This document shows positions 7,996 through 17,340 of a stretch of DNA of 64,000 nucleotides, one piece after another; the first letter of the stretch is position 1; every line of letters begins with the position of its first letter. The translations under genes and the position numbers were made by a program. Origin of the DNA: Orenia metallireducens. Lineage in GTDB: Bacteria > Bacillota > Halanaerobiia > Halobacteroidales > Halobacteroidaceae. Location of the stretch: positions 186,001 through 250,000 of the forward strand of contig NZ_LWDV01000008.1 in assembly GCF_001693735.1 (NCBI RefSeq), written 5' to 3'. A model generated the notes under the pieces. That model worked only from the letters and a program-made list of their open reading frames with translations. It had not been told where the DNA came from and made no database searches.

Positions 7996-8646
7996 TTATC
8001 TTTTAAATTGACCAATTCTCAAGAAAGAATCAACTAATTCTGCTGTTCTAAATTGATGATGAATCTCTTTATGACCATAGGGAAGGATAATAAAATCTTT
8101 TAAGCCATAATAGTTTACAGAGCTGATTTGAACTCTACCATCATTCTCTTCTGCTAATAGCTTACCTAGTAGTAGATTGCTCTTATTGCCAGCAATTGCT
8201 CCTACTTCAACAGTGCTTATATCTTTTAAATTTAGTTTCTTTATGTTATTAGGGTGTAATGAGTCTAATGTTTTAAAAACCTTAGTGAAGGTAGTTGATA
8301 ATTTTGCAGCTATAGTAGCCAATTGGCTTCCCTGATTTGGAGTAGCAATCAGAACAGATCTATCTATTTTAGCTGTATGCTTTGTCTTAGATAAGAAGTG
8401 TCTGATGATCAGTCCACCTGTGCTATGACCTACAAGGCTAATCTTTTCATTCTTATCTAGAGTTGGTATTATTTCTTCTACTCTTTCTTCAAAAAGAGAA
8501 GTACAATATTCGATTCTTTTAAAGGTTAAAGGGAGGCTAACTAATAGCCCATTATAGCCTAATTTAGTCAAGTTTTCCTTTAAGGTAATCATATCTTTCT
8601 GATTTTTATTATATCCATGTATTAAGATTACTTTCTTTGCTATCAA
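7996..8646 (-). CDS. Alpha/beta-hydrolase, lipase/esterase-like
   Basis: A 216-residue alpha/beta-hydrolase. The oxyanion-hole segment VILIHGYNKN is near residues 5-14, and the nucleophile elbow GHSTGG (Ser near 75) follows at family spacing. ATPNQGSQLA (about 103-112) resembles the lid-side segment of triacylglycerol lipases/PGAP1-like esterases. The C-terminal YGHKEIHHQF probably supplies the catalytic His. No signal peptide is seen, so it is probably cytoplasmic. I prefer TTG at 8646, 5 nt after AGGAGG, to GTG at 8652, which overlaps that ribosome-binding site. Substrate unknown. Confidence 0.78.
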   Translation of the reverse strand: MIAKKVILIHGYNKNQKDMITLKENLTKLGYNGLLVSLPLTFKRIEYCTSLFEERVEEIIPTLDKNEKISLVGHSTGGLIIRHFLSKTKHTAKIDRSVLIATPNQGSQLATIAAKLSTTFTKVFKTLDSLHPNNIKKLNLKDISTVEVGAIAGNKSNLLLGKLLAEENDGRVQISSVNYYGLKDFIILPYGHKEIHHQFRTAELVDSFLRIGQFKR

Positions 8647-8712
8647 AATCACCTCCTGTAAAATAGCGTCCCTATTTATTTTATAACCTTACTTATTGAA
8701 GAGATTATCTCC

Positions 8713-9315
8713 TTAGTTATAAAATGATTTGTTTTGATCTTTTAATGTTTCTCTAGGTATTAAAAAATTGTTCTTTAATTCTTCATATTCGTGATTATCA
8801 ATAATCTCCACTTCCATTAACCACCTAATTCTTCTTAAGAATAAATCTCTATCTATTGTTTCATCTAATTTTAAATACTTATTTTTTAAAAATTCATTTC
8901 GCTCATCTATCATGTTTTCTATAAAAATATGTACTGATTTTTTATTACGATTATTATAAAAAACTGGATTATAGAATCTTGACATTGAATATATTTATAT
9001 GGTATATTACTTTTAAAATAAGTAACTAAAAATATTACTGCAAATGTAAATGACATAGAAAAAACCACGAGAAGAGAAGAACTAAACTTTCCTTTTTCAC
9101 CTATAATGAATCCTATACTCATAACCAAAAACAGAAGTCCCAAAAACAGATGTACAAGCTGAGTTGACTTTATTTTTATTACTTTAGTACTAATTTCTTC
9201 AAAAGGTATAAATCTTTCTAAATCATTTTGAATAGATTTAACCTTAAGTCTAATGCTATTTTTTCACTTCAAAAATCCTATTTTCAAATAAATATTTTTG
9301 TTCTAATATTTTCAT
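8713..9315 (-). pseudogene. Decayed membrane protein gene (two frameshifts)
   Basis: Reading the minus strand from ATG at 9315 (AGGAG about 8 nt upstream) gives a start MKILEQKYLFENRIFEVKK, then a stop. Moving one frame at the A6 run (9264-9259) opens a segment containing two hydrophobic helices: LVHLFLGLLFLVMSIGFIIG and FSMSFTFAVIFLVTYF. This frame stays open to 8919. Another shift near 8985 leads into a soluble tail (FYNNRNKKSVHIFIENMIDE...) that ends at 8713. The two visible ORFs (90 and 74 codons) are thus pieces of one ~200-residue protein of unknown family. Sequencing error or slippage at A6 could explain the first break but not both. Confidence 0.68.
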
Positions 9316-9327
9316 TTTAACATCTCC

Positions 9328-9635
9328 TATATAATAATTATAAATTTACTTTTCTACATAATTAAATGAGTTACCTTCCACAATATAAGTATAATGTAAA
9401 TAGTAGAATAAAACCGTAAAAGTCCTTATAATAGAAATTAATAAAAAAAATTAATTTTTTTTATCAATTGAGCAGGGATTTTTAATCTTACCCAGAAATA
9501 ATATACATAGAATTGGTCTGACGTCTAACAAGATGAGGATAAAAGTAATATTTGTGCAAAGATAGGTTAAACTAAATTATAGTTTACAGTGTACAATTTA
9601 CAATTAGTAAAAACTAAGAATAGAGGTGAAATTTT
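9328..9635. other. AT-rich spacer before deoB, with a short heptad array
   Basis: No gene seen. At 9581-9607 lies AGTTTAC AGTGTAC AATTTAC AATTAG, a 7-bp-period array that is the reverse complement of the AACTGTM type. Around 9436-9470 long A and T runs could form a weak A/T hairpin. Confidence 0.55.
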
Positions 9636-10811
9636 ATGAACATTAAAAGAGTAAATATAATTGTATTAGATAGTGTTGGGATTGGAGCTTTACCTGATGC
9701 TGCTGATTTTGGTGATCAGGGGGCAGCTACTTTACAGAATACTGCAAAGGCAGTTGGAGGATTGAAGCTTCCTAATTTAGAGAGTTTTGGCTTAGGTAAT
9801 ATTGCAGATATTGAAGGAGTAGCAAAAGTTGATAGTCCAAAGGCTGCCTGTGGCAAGATGGCAGAAGAGTCCAATGGGAAGGATACAACCACTGGGCATT
9901 GGGAGATAGCAGGACTTATCTCTAAAGACCCTTTTAGAACATATCCCGATGGCTTTCCTGATGAAGTGATGGATCAATTTCATCAAGCAATTGGTAGAGA
10001 GAGCCTAGCCAATAAGCCTGCTTCAGGAACTGAAATTATCAAAGAGTTAGGCGAAGAACATATGCGGACTGGTAAGCCTATCGTTTATACTTCTGCTGAT
10101 AGTGTCTTCCAGATTGCAGCCCATGAGGATATTATCTCAGTTGATGAACTATATGAGATGTGTGAAAAGGCTCGTAAGATATTGCAAGGGGAGCATGCAG
10201 TAGCAAGGGTTATTGCTAGACCCTTTATAGGTGAACCTGGTAACTTTGAACGTACTGCTAATAGGAAGGACTACTCTCTAACACCACCTGAGAAGACTGT
10301 CTTAAATCATCTTAAAGATGGAGGTTATAAGGTGATGGCAGTAGGTAAGATTGAGAATATCTATGCAGGTGAAGGAATTACTGATGCAGTCCATACCAAA
10401 AGTAATATGGATGGAGTAGATAAGACTTTAGATTACTTAAAGGCTGAAAAGGAAGGTTTAATCTTTACAAATTTAGTAGACTTCGATTCTAAATATGGGC
10501 ATCGTAGAAACCCAGAGGCCTATGCTAAGGCACTAGAGAACTTTGATAAGAGAATGCCAGAGATTCTAGAGCAACTAAATGAAGAAGACCTACTGATTAT
10601 TATCGCTGATCATGGCTGTGACCCAACTTATAAAGGAACAGATCATACTAGAGAATATGTACCATTATTGGTTTATGGCGAGCAAGTAAAAGCAGGAGCT
10701 GAATTGGGAGTTAGAGAGACTTTTAGTGATATTGCAGCTACTCTAGCAGAAATCTTTGGAGTTAAAGGAACAGGGAATGGAACAAGCTTTTTGAAAGAGA
10801 TAAGAAAATAG
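9636..10811 (+). CDS. deoB: Phosphopentomutase
   Basis: A 391-residue enzyme that interconverts (deoxy)ribose 1-phosphate and 5-phosphate. It links the nucleoside phosphorylases encoded next to it with the pentose phosphate pathway. It has the alkaline-phosphatase-superfamily metal site: [16 protein letters not shown] at the start (Asp near 12), the catalytic Thr in KDTTTGHWE (about 83-91), [14 protein letters not shown] (about 281-294) and [22 protein letters not shown] (about 323-344) supplying further Asp and His ligands. Length is normal. GAGGTGA precedes the ATG. Repeat copy 2 separates it from punA, so they may not be strictly co-transcribed. Confidence 0.95.
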   Translation: MNIKRVNIIVLDSVGIGALPDAADFGDQGAATLQNTAKAVGGLKLPNLESFGLGNIADIEGVAKVDSPKAACGKMAEESNGKDTTTGHWEIAGLISKDPFRTYPDGFPDEVMDQFHQAIGRESLANKPASGTEIIKELGEEHMRTGKPIVYTSADSVFQIAAHEDIISVDELYEMCEKARKILQGEHAVARVIARPFIGEPGNFERTANRKDYSLTPPEKTVLNHLKDGGYKVMAVGKIENIYAGEGITDAVHTKSNMDGVDKTLDYLKAEKEGLIFTNLVDFDSKYGHRRNPEAYAKALENFDKRMPEILEQLNEEDLLIIIADHGCDPTYKGTDHTREYVPLLVYGEQVKAGAELGVRETFSDIAATLAEIFGVKGTGNGTSFLKEIRK

Positions 10812-11060
10812 TTGACAGTTAATATTCTTAGAATCGAAAAAAATTATTGTTTGAACGAAGCAAAAATTGAACAAGGATTTAGAATTAAATTAAATTTAAA
10901 CTAAATATTCTAATTAATGATAATGGTTAGTATTTAGGTTGCGTAGTGAGTTTAATTTCTTCTAGACTGGGCTGGGTTTGCCACGGAGAGTTTTTTGTTC
11001 TATAAAAACTCGTAGGTTTGGTTACTTTTGCGGCAATGGCAAAAGTAACTGGGGAAAAAG
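10812..11060 (-). repeat. Dispersed repeat, copy 2 (inverted)
   Basis: Reverse complement of the blocks in copies 1 and 3: it begins with GTTGACAGTTAATATT (the heptad-type end), then TTTGAACGAAGCAAAAATTGAAC, TAATGATAATGGTTAGTAT, GCGTAGTGAG, TTTGCCACGGAGAG, CTCGTAGGTTTGGTTAC. Its hairpin is the tightest: GTTACTTTTGC (11021-11031) pairs perfectly with GCAAAAGTAAC (11039-11049) around a 7-nt loop. A further GGGGAAA...TTTCCCC hairpin follows at about 11051-11076. Confidence 0.8.
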
Positions 11061-11118
11061 CTGATAAGCTTTCCCCAAAGAATATTTTAAATAATTTTAG
11101 TTAGATTGTGAGTAAGTT

Positions 11119-11157
11119 AATATAAAGTTAATAGTTAAACACTATTAACTTTATATT
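11119..11157 (+). promoter_or_regulatory. 17-bp perfect stem-loop in the punA leader
   Basis: AATATAAAGTTAATAGT (11119-11135) pairs perfectly with 11141-11157 around TAAAC. There is no T-run; it ends 20 nt before the punA ATG. It may be an operator or an mRNA-stabilising hairpin. Confidence 0.55.
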
Positions 11158-11177
11158 GGAAAAAGGGGGAAAAAACA

Positions 11178-12008
11178 ATGCCAAGTGAGACTATGAAGAA
11201 GATTCAAGAGAGTGTAAACTATATTAAAGATCAAGCAGGTATTACTCCAGAGATTGCATTGATTTTAGGTTCAGGATTGGGAGTATTAGCTGATGAGATA
11301 GAGAATAAGACTGAAATACCTTATGGAGACATTCCTAACTTTCCAGTGTCGACAGTAGAGGGGCATGCGGGACAGTTAGTCTTAGGAGAGCTAGAGGGTA
11401 AGCAGGTTGTAGCGATGCAAGGGAGATTCCACTATTATGAAGGCTATGATATATCCTTTATTGCCTTCCCAGTAAGGGTAATGAAGATGTTAGGTGCAGA
11501 GAAGTTACTTGTAACCAACTCAGCTGGTGGAGCCAATCGCCATTTCAATGTAGGTGACTTTATGCTGATCTCTGACCATATCAATTTTACAGGGACTAAT
11601 CCATTGATTGGAGCTAATGAGGATGAGTTAGGACCACGCTTTCCTGATATGTCAGAAGCTTATAACAAAGAGTTAATTAAATTAGCTGAAGAGGTAGCAG
11701 AGAAGAAAGGGATTACTGTTAAAAAAGGTATCTATGTTGGATTCTCTGGACCTACCTATGAGACTCCAGCAGAGATTAGAATGGTACAGAGATTAGGTGG
11801 AGATGCAGTAGGGATGTCGACTGTACCAGAGGTGATTGTAGCAAACCATATGGGAATGGGGATTTTAGGAATATCTTGTATTACCAATATGGCAGCAGGA
11901 ATTCTACCAGAACCTTTAGGGCATGAAGAGGTTATTGAGACAGCTAATCGAGTTAAGCCTAAGTTTATCGAGTTGGTCAGAGGAATAATAAAATCAGTTA
12001 AGAGTTAA
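11178..12008 (+). CDS. punA: Purine-nucleoside phosphorylase
   Basis: A 276-residue trimeric-type purine nucleoside phosphorylase that cleaves (deoxy)inosine and (deoxy)guanosine with phosphate to base and pentose 1-phosphate. Motifs: LILGSGLGVLADE (phosphate site, about 24-36), EGHAGQLVLG (about 61-70), MQGRFHYYEGYD (about 80-91), TNSAGGANRHF (about 112-122), SGPTYETPAEIR (about 189-200) and the base-binding VGMSTVPEVIVANHMG (about 210-225). GGGGGA lies about 8 nt before the ATG. It works with deoB and pdp in nucleoside salvage. Confidence 0.94.
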   Translation: MPSETMKKIQESVNYIKDQAGITPEIALILGSGLGVLADEIENKTEIPYGDIPNFPVSTVEGHAGQLVLGELEGKQVVAMQGRFHYYEGYDISFIAFPVRVMKMLGAEKLLVTNSAGGANRHFNVGDFMLISDHINFTGTNPLIGANEDELGPRFPDMSEAYNKELIKLAEEVAEKKGITVKKGIYVGFSGPTYETPAEIRMVQRLGGDAVGMSTVPEVIVANHMGMGILGISCITNMAAGILPEPLGHEEVIETANRVKPKFIELVRGIIKSVKS

Positions 12009-12085
12009 CGATTGACAGTGTACAGTTAAGGTCTTAAAGGAAATTAATCTTTTGAATGGCAACTGTACATTGTACACTGTAAACT
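12009..12085. repeat. Paired 7-bp-period arrays forming an inverted repeat
   Basis: ATTGACAGTGTACAGTT (12011-12027) and AACTGTACATTGTACACTGT (12061-12080) are 7-bp-period heptad strings in opposite orientation. They could fold on each other in the punA-pdp spacer. The unit is of the AACTGTM type. Confidence 0.75.
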
Positions 12086-12104
12086 AAAAAGTGGGGGGGA
12101 ACTA

Positions 12105-13409
12105 ATGAGAGCCTATGATATTATTCATAAAAAACGTGATGGTAAGAAATTAAGTAATCAAGAGATAGAATTTTTAATTAAAGGGTATACCAAAGGTGAG
12201 ATTCCAGACTATCAGATGTCAGCTTGGGCAATGGCTGTCTTCTTCCAAGGAATGGATAAAGAAGAGACTGCTAAGTTGACAGAGGCTATGGCTAAGTCTG
12301 GTGACAATATAGATTTGAGTTCAATCAAGGGCATTAAGGTTGATAAACATAGTACTGGTGGTGTAGGTGATACTACAACTTTAGTCTTAGCACCTTTAGT
12401 AGCTGCTTGTGGTGCACCAGTGGCTAAGATGTCTGGGCGTGGCTTGGGTCATACTGGGGGAACTATTGATAAGTTAGAATCTATTGCAGGCTTTAGTACA
12501 GCCTTAAGTATGGATAAATTTATCGACAGTGTTAATCAGAATAAAGTAGCTATAGCAGGACAGACTGGTAACCTAGCTCCTGCTGATAAGAAGCTATATG
12601 CTTTACGTGATGTAACTGCTACTGTTGATTCTATTCCTTTGATTGCAAGTAGTATTATGAGTAAGAAGATTGCCTCTGGAGCAGATGCTATAGTATTGGA
12701 TGTGAAGACTGGTAATGGTGCCTTTATGAAGAGCTATGAAGGGGCAGTGAAACTGGCTAAGACTATGGTGGAAATCGGCCAAGAGGTAGGGCGTAATACT
12801 ATTGCTATTGTCTCTGATATGGACCAACCTTTAGGATGGGCTGTAGGTAATGCTTTAGAGGTCAAGGAGGCTATTGATACCCTTCAAGGAGAAGGTCCCC
12901 ATGACTTGACAGAGCTATGCCTGACCTTAGGAACACAGATGCTATTATTAGCAGAGGTTGCTAACAGCACTGAAGAAGCTAGAGAGATGCTAGAAAGAGC
13001 AATCAGTGACGGAAGTGGCTTAGATAAGTTAAAGGAACTAATTACTAACCAAGGTGGAAATCCTGAAGTAGTAGATAATCCTAATTTATTGCCACAGGCT
13101 AAATACAGCTTAGAGGTTAAAGCTCCAAGAGGTGGCTATGTACAGAGAATAGAGGCAGAAGAGGTTGGTATTAGTGCAATGATTTTAGGAGCAGGTCGAG
13201 AGACTAAAGAATCGGAAATAGATTTGGCGGTAGGCTTGACTTTGGCTAAGAAGGTAGGGGATCAGCTAACAGAGGGAGAGACTATCGCTACCTTATATTA
13301 TAATGATAAGACTAAAGTAAAAGAAGCTAAAGAAATCTTATTAAAGGCTTATCAGATTGGTAATACAAAGCCTGAATTGAATCCATTGATTTATGAGATT
13401 ATAGATTAA
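12105..13409 (+). CDS. pdp: Pyrimidine-nucleoside phosphorylase
   Basis: A 434-residue phosphorylase for thymidine/uridine, completing the nucleoside-degradation set with deoB and punA. Motifs: [20 protein letters not shown] (phosphate loop, about 79-98), [18 protein letters not shown] (about 107-124), the base-site [21 protein letters not shown] (about 169-189) and [10 protein letters not shown] (about 201-210). The C-terminal [20 protein letters not shown] is the usual alpha/beta lobe. Length matches Bacillus Pdp rather than the longer archaeal enzymes. GGGGGGAACTA precedes the ATG. Confidence 0.93.
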   Translation: MRAYDIIHKKRDGKKLSNQEIEFLIKGYTKGEIPDYQMSAWAMAVFFQGMDKEETAKLTEAMAKSGDNIDLSSIKGIKVDKHSTGGVGDTTTLVLAPLVAACGAPVAKMSGRGLGHTGGTIDKLESIAGFSTALSMDKFIDSVNQNKVAIAGQTGNLAPADKKLYALRDVTATVDSIPLIASSIMSKKIASGADAIVLDVKTGNGAFMKSYEGAVKLAKTMVEIGQEVGRNTIAIVSDMDQPLGWAVGNALEVKEAIDTLQGEGPHDLTELCLTLGTQMLLLAEVANSTEEAREMLERAISDGSGLDKLKELITNQGGNPEVVDNPNLLPQAKYSLEVKAPRGGYVQRIEAEEVGISAMILGAGRETKESEIDLAVGLTLAKKVGDQLTEGETIATLYYNDKTKVKEAKEILLKAYQIGNTKPELNPLIYEIID

Positions 13410-13416
13410 AAGTAAA

Positions 13417-13455
13417 AGAAGTGGTTCACTTAATTAAGTGAACCACTTCTTTTTA
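13417..13455. terminator. Bidirectional terminator between pdp and cheX
   Basis: Arms AGAAGTGGTTCACTTAA and complement make a 34-bp perfect palindrome (13417-13450) followed on the plus strand by TTTTTATTT; the minus strand also ends in T-rich sequence. It serves the two convergent genes. Confidence 0.9.
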
Positions 13456-13917
13456 TTTCTTCTCCTCTAAAGAGACATTAATTTCAAAATCACCGATTTC
13501 AGTATGCAAAGGAATTACTAAGAATTGCCTTTGATTTGTCGTAATCTGTACATTATCCCCATATGTAATTGATGGAGGAGTGATATCACATTGATAATCT
13601 AACTCAGATAACTTAGTAAGTGAATTTCCTGTAACTATATTAGCTAATTCTCCAATAGCGGAGCTTACTAATTCGTCGAATCCATCCATTGACATCCCTG
13701 ACATTTTGGCAAATACCTCTAAGGCTGTCTGTTCAGACATACTATAATAGATAAATCCTTTTAAATCTCCAGTAACTCCGATAGAAGCATTGACTTTTTG
13801 AGCTGAAAAAGGGCTTTTGCGAAGAGTTAACTCCCCTCTGTTAACATCTATTTGCATCATATTTTTCAGTACACTCTTAGCAGCTTCAAATATTGGATTA
13901 ATATATTTCTGATTCAT
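13453..13917 (-). CDS. cheX: CheX-family chemotaxis phosphatase
   Basis: A 154-residue CheC/CheX-fold protein that would dephosphorylate CheY~P. The catalytic signature E-x2-N is present in SSAIGELANIVTGN (about 85-98), and only one such motif is seen, as in CheX. The N-terminus NPIFEAAKSVLKNMMQID and the core TGDLKGFIYYSMSEQTALEV fit the fold. The start is preceded by AAGGGGGT about 9 nt upstream. It is monocistronic; no other che genes are in the window except the ruined receptor at 60164. Confidence 0.85.
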   Translation of the reverse strand: MNQKYINPIFEAAKSVLKNMMQIDVNRGELTLRKSPFSAQKVNASIGVTGDLKGFIYYSMSEQTALEVFAKMSGMSMDGFDELVSSAIGELANIVTGNSLTKLSELDYQCDITPPSITYGDNVQITTNQRQFLVIPLHTEIGDFEINVSLEEKK

Positions 13918-14248
13918 ATCTATTACCCCCTTTATTAAAATATAATTATATACGAAGCCTTTAAAACTTTCTATATAGTTAATTCTAGAAAAAAGCCGAT
14001 TATCCTTTTACATTGTAAAAAATATATTATTATTCAAAATTCTTTGAATAATAATCAAATAGTTCTTAACTTAGGTTTAGTAATGTTGTAGAATTAATTT
14101 TATAAATTTGGAAAGAGGAAAAAGGAGTTAACCTAAGAATTTAAATAGTAAAAGAATAGATTTATTATTATGGTTATTAATATCTTATATATTAAAATAG
14201 TTTCTATCAGTAGAGCAATTAATTTTTAATAGGAGGTAAATATAGTTT
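13918..14248. other. Divergent intergenic region with a 13-bp stem-loop
   Basis: It separates cheX (minus) and the AsmA-like gene (plus). At 14026-14055 ATTATTATTCAAA pairs with TTTGAATAATAAT around ATTC, a possible operator. No ORF seen. A clear sigma-A pair was not found for either side. Confidence 0.5.
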
Positions 14249-17200
14249 ATGAAACCAGGGTTAAAGAAGAATAATGGTCTAAATATTAAAAGGATATCTG
14301 TATATTTATTATTAACAATTTTAGTTATTTTAATTGGAGGGATTCTATATTTAAAGAGTTATTTCAATTCTGATAAATTAGAAAAGATGATAATCCCTAA
14401 GCTAGAGGAAAATTTGCATAGAGAGGTTATAATTGAAGATATCTCTCTTAAATTCTTAAGTGGTTTTGGTTTAAGAATTGATGGTTTTAAGATTCTTAAT
14501 GGTGATGGCTTTAAAGAGAGATACTTTACTGAATTTGATACTTTTAATTTGAATGTAGCTCTATTACCTTTGTTACATAAAGAGATAAAGATTAAAGAGG
14601 TCAATTTAATTAAACCTATTGTCTCTTTGGAGGTTAATGAATCTGGAGAGGTAAATTATCAATTTGTAGCTAAACAAGAGAATAGTGATGATAAGAACAA
14701 GGAGTCAAGCCAGATTGGTCTAAACTTTAATTTAGATAAATTAGAGATAATTGATGGTAGAGTAAGATATTTAGACCAGAGCTCTAATTTGGACATTAAG
14801 CTAGAGAATATTAACTCTAGGATTACTCTTTTATTAGATGGAAAAGAAGATAAGCTGATAACAGCAGGAGAATCCAAGATTGGGAATATAGTTATTTTAG
14901 GCTTAGCAAATAATCTGCATTTTAAAGATTTAGGTTTTAATCTAGAACATCAGTTAAATTTTGACTTAGTAGAGCAGAGGTTAAATTTTGAGAAATTGAA
15001 TCTAGGTATAGGAGAGCTTGATTTAAGTAGTAAGTTGCAATTAATTTTAGGAGAAGATACTCTGCAAGTGGACAATTTTGCTGGAAAGGTAGAAAGCTCA
15101 ACTTTTGGATTAAAAGCTGAGCTAATTGACTTTTCTAATCCTAAATTAGATTTAGAGTTAAAGACCGATGTAAAGCTTAAAGAGTTATTAGCTAAGTTAC
15201 CAATAGAATTAAATTTGGACTTAACAGGTCAGGTAAGCTCAGATATATCTGCTAAGAATATTAGTTTAAAAGATATTAAGAAAAATATAAAAAATATCAA
15301 TTTAAATGGTCAGATTGGATTAGTTGATTTAAAGTTGAATAATAATCAGTTACCTGTTGATCTAAAAGAGGTAGATGCTCAGCTGAAAGTAAATAATAAA
15401 GAACTTAGAATTGATAATTTTGTAATTGGAGTAGCTGATGATAAGGTTAAGAGTACTTTATTAGTAGTTGATTGGAAGGAACTAGTAACTGATATAATTA
15501 ATAAAGAAGATAATTTAGGAGGTAATATAGACTTATCTTTAGAGGCAGATACTCTAAATTTAGATAAGTTAATCATGACTAATAGCTCAGTAAAATCAAT
15601 AGAGGAGAAGAATAAAACAGAAGATAATAGCAAAGAAATTTATCTGCCAGACTTTAATTTAGTAGCTAATCTTCATATAGGTTCTTTAGCTTATCAAGAT
15701 AGTCAGTATCAGAATATTGATGGAAAGTTTAAGATAGCAGATTCTATAATTAATATAGATAAGATTGAGGTTAATAAAGATGATTCTAAGGTAAGGATTA
15801 ATGGTATGATAGATTATCGACCTTTTGCTCAAAGTGGTAATATTGATCAGATAGATATCGATTTAAATCTAGATAGTGATTTGAATTTAGCTATGGTTAA
15901 AGAAGAGATTGATAAAATAAGCCCTGAATTTAAAGAGTATAATTTTGCTGGAAGGATAAAATCAGATCTTAAAGCAGAATTTGCAGTCAAAAATCTAATT
16001 GTAGAACCGATGAATAATTTAGATAAAATTAAAGTCTTAGGAGATATAACCTTGATAGGAGAGCAGATAAGAGTTCGCCAATTAACTCAAGAGATAAAAA
16101 CTTTAGAAGGAAGGGTCAGAGTTGATAATAAGAGTTTAGAGCTATTATATGGAAGGTTGGATTTAGCAGAGAGTGACCTAGCTACAAAGGTTTCGGTATC
16201 AGATTGGCGGAAGCTCTTAACTGCATTAAAGGAGCAGAAGAAGAGTGATGTGGTAATAGAGATAGAGTTAGATTCTAATTCATTATCTATAGATGAGCTA
16301 CTGGCCTTGTTACCTACTACCAAAAAAGAAACAACAGATGAAGAGGTACAAGAGAAAGAGTTAGCTGAACTACTACCTAATTTTAAAGTAAGGTCCAAAG
16401 TAAATATTAATCAGCTAAAATACCAAAGGTTAAAGATAAAAGACTTGAATTTAGAGGCAGATTTTGAGAATAAGACTATCTCTATAGATAATTTTAAAAC
16501 AAATATCAAAGATGGTAAAATTAAAAGTAGAGGAAAGATTGATTTAGCTAAAGAAAGCCCTACCTATCGAGGGAAGTTAAAGGTTGATAACATTGAGGTC
16601 AATCAGATATTAAGTTTATTTACTGACTTTGATAATAAGCTATATGGTAAGATTAATTTAGATACTAAGCTTGGTGGTACTGGATTGGAGTTAGATAAAA
16701 TTTTAGAATCAGCTACCTTACAAGGGGAAGCTTTAATTGCTCAAGGAGAATTAAAGAATTTTATATTAATCGATAAGCTAAATAGTTGGTTTGATATATT
16801 TGATGATAATAAATTAGATTTTAAAGACCTCGATGGGAATATCAATTTAAAGGATGGTAAGTTATATTTAAATGGCTTTAAATCTAAGACTAAATTTGGA
16901 GAGTTAGAGTTTGCGGGCTATTCAACCTTAAATGGTGATTTAAATTATAAGTTGACCTATTTGATTTCTGAAGAGGAGTCCAGTAAGTTAAGCTTGAAAG
17001 AGAAAGAACTATTCTATACTCCTCAAACTAAGCAGGTGCAACTTGACTTTAAATTAAAGGGAACTGTAACTAATCCAGAGCTTAGTTGGGATAAATCAAT
17101 AATAGAAGAACGGGCAAAACAGAAAGTAGAAGAGAAGGTTGATAAGAAGTTAGAGGAAGGTAAGGATAAGCTTGAAGAAGAGAAAGAGAAGGCAAAGGAT

Positions 17201-17266
17201 AAGATTAAGGAAGAATTAGAGGAGAAGAAAGAAGAGATTAAGGATATCTTTAAAGGGTTATTTTAA
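14249..17266 (+). CDS. AsmA-family envelope protein
   Basis: A 1005-residue protein with one N-terminal membrane anchor (about 16-34, VYLLLTILVILIGGILYL) followed by the AsmA N-terminal pattern (YFNSDKLEKMIIPKLEENLH, VIIEDISLKFLSGFGLRIDG). Many beta-strand repeats rich in N-L-D-L-x-L follow up to about residue 940. The AsmA C-terminal region is about 790-930 (YRGKLKVDNIEVNQILSLF). The last ~60 residues are a highly charged coiled coil (EERAKQKVEEKVDKKLEEGK...). AsmA-clade proteins bridge the two membranes and move lipids or affect outer-membrane assembly in diderms. AGGAGG lies 11 nt before the ATG. It may pair functionally with the other outer-membrane genes; this is inference. Confidence 0.82.
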   Translation: MKPGLKKNNGLNIKRISVYLLLTILVILIGGILYLKSYFNSDKLEKMIIPKLEENLHREVIIEDISLKFLSGFGLRIDGFKILNGDGFKERYFTEFDTFNLNVALLPLLHKEIKIKEVNLIKPIVSLEVNESGEVNYQFVAKQENSDDKNKESSQIGLNFNLDKLEIIDGRVRYLDQSSNLDIKLENINSRITLLLDGKEDKLITAGESKIGNIVILGLANNLHFKDLGFNLEHQLNFDLVEQRLNFEKLNLGIGELDLSSKLQLILGEDTLQVDNFAGKVESSTFGLKAELIDFSNPKLDLELKTDVKLKELLAKLPIELNLDLTGQVSSDISAKNISLKDIKKNIKNINLNGQIGLVDLKLNNNQLPVDLKEVDAQLKVNNKELRIDNFVIGVADDKVKSTLLVVDWKELVTDIINKEDNLGGNIDLSLEADTLNLDKLIMTNSSVKSIEEKNKTEDNSKEIYLPDFNLVANLHIGSLAYQDSQYQNIDGKFKIADSIINIDKIEVNKDDSKVRINGMIDYRPFAQSGNIDQIDIDLNLDSDLNLAMVKEEIDKISPEFKEYNFAGRIKSDLKAEFAVKNLIVEPMNNLDKIKVLGDITLIGEQIRVRQLTQEIKTLEGRVRVDNKSLELLYGRLDLAESDLATKVSVSDWRKLLTALKEQKKSDVVIEIELDSNSLSIDELLALLPTTKKETTDEEVQEKELAELLPNFKVRSKVNINQLKYQRLKIKDLNLEADFENKTISIDNFKTNIKDGKIKSRGKIDLAKESPTYRGKLKVDNIEVNQILSLFTDFDNKLYGKINLDTKLGGTGLELDKILESATLQGEALIAQGELKNFILIDKLNSWFDIFDDNKLDFKDLDGNINLKDGKLYLNGFKSKTKFGELEFAGYSTLNGDLNYKLTYLISEEESSKLSLKEKELFYTPQTKQVQLDFKLKGTVTNPELSWDKSIIEERAKQKVEEKVDKKLEEGKDKLEEEKEKAKDKIKEELEEKKEEIKDIFKGLF

Positions 17267-17340
17267 TTTTATCCTTATTTTTACAATCATACTTAGCCCC
17301 AAAGATTAATAAATATTATTAAAGAATGTGGGGTGAGTTT

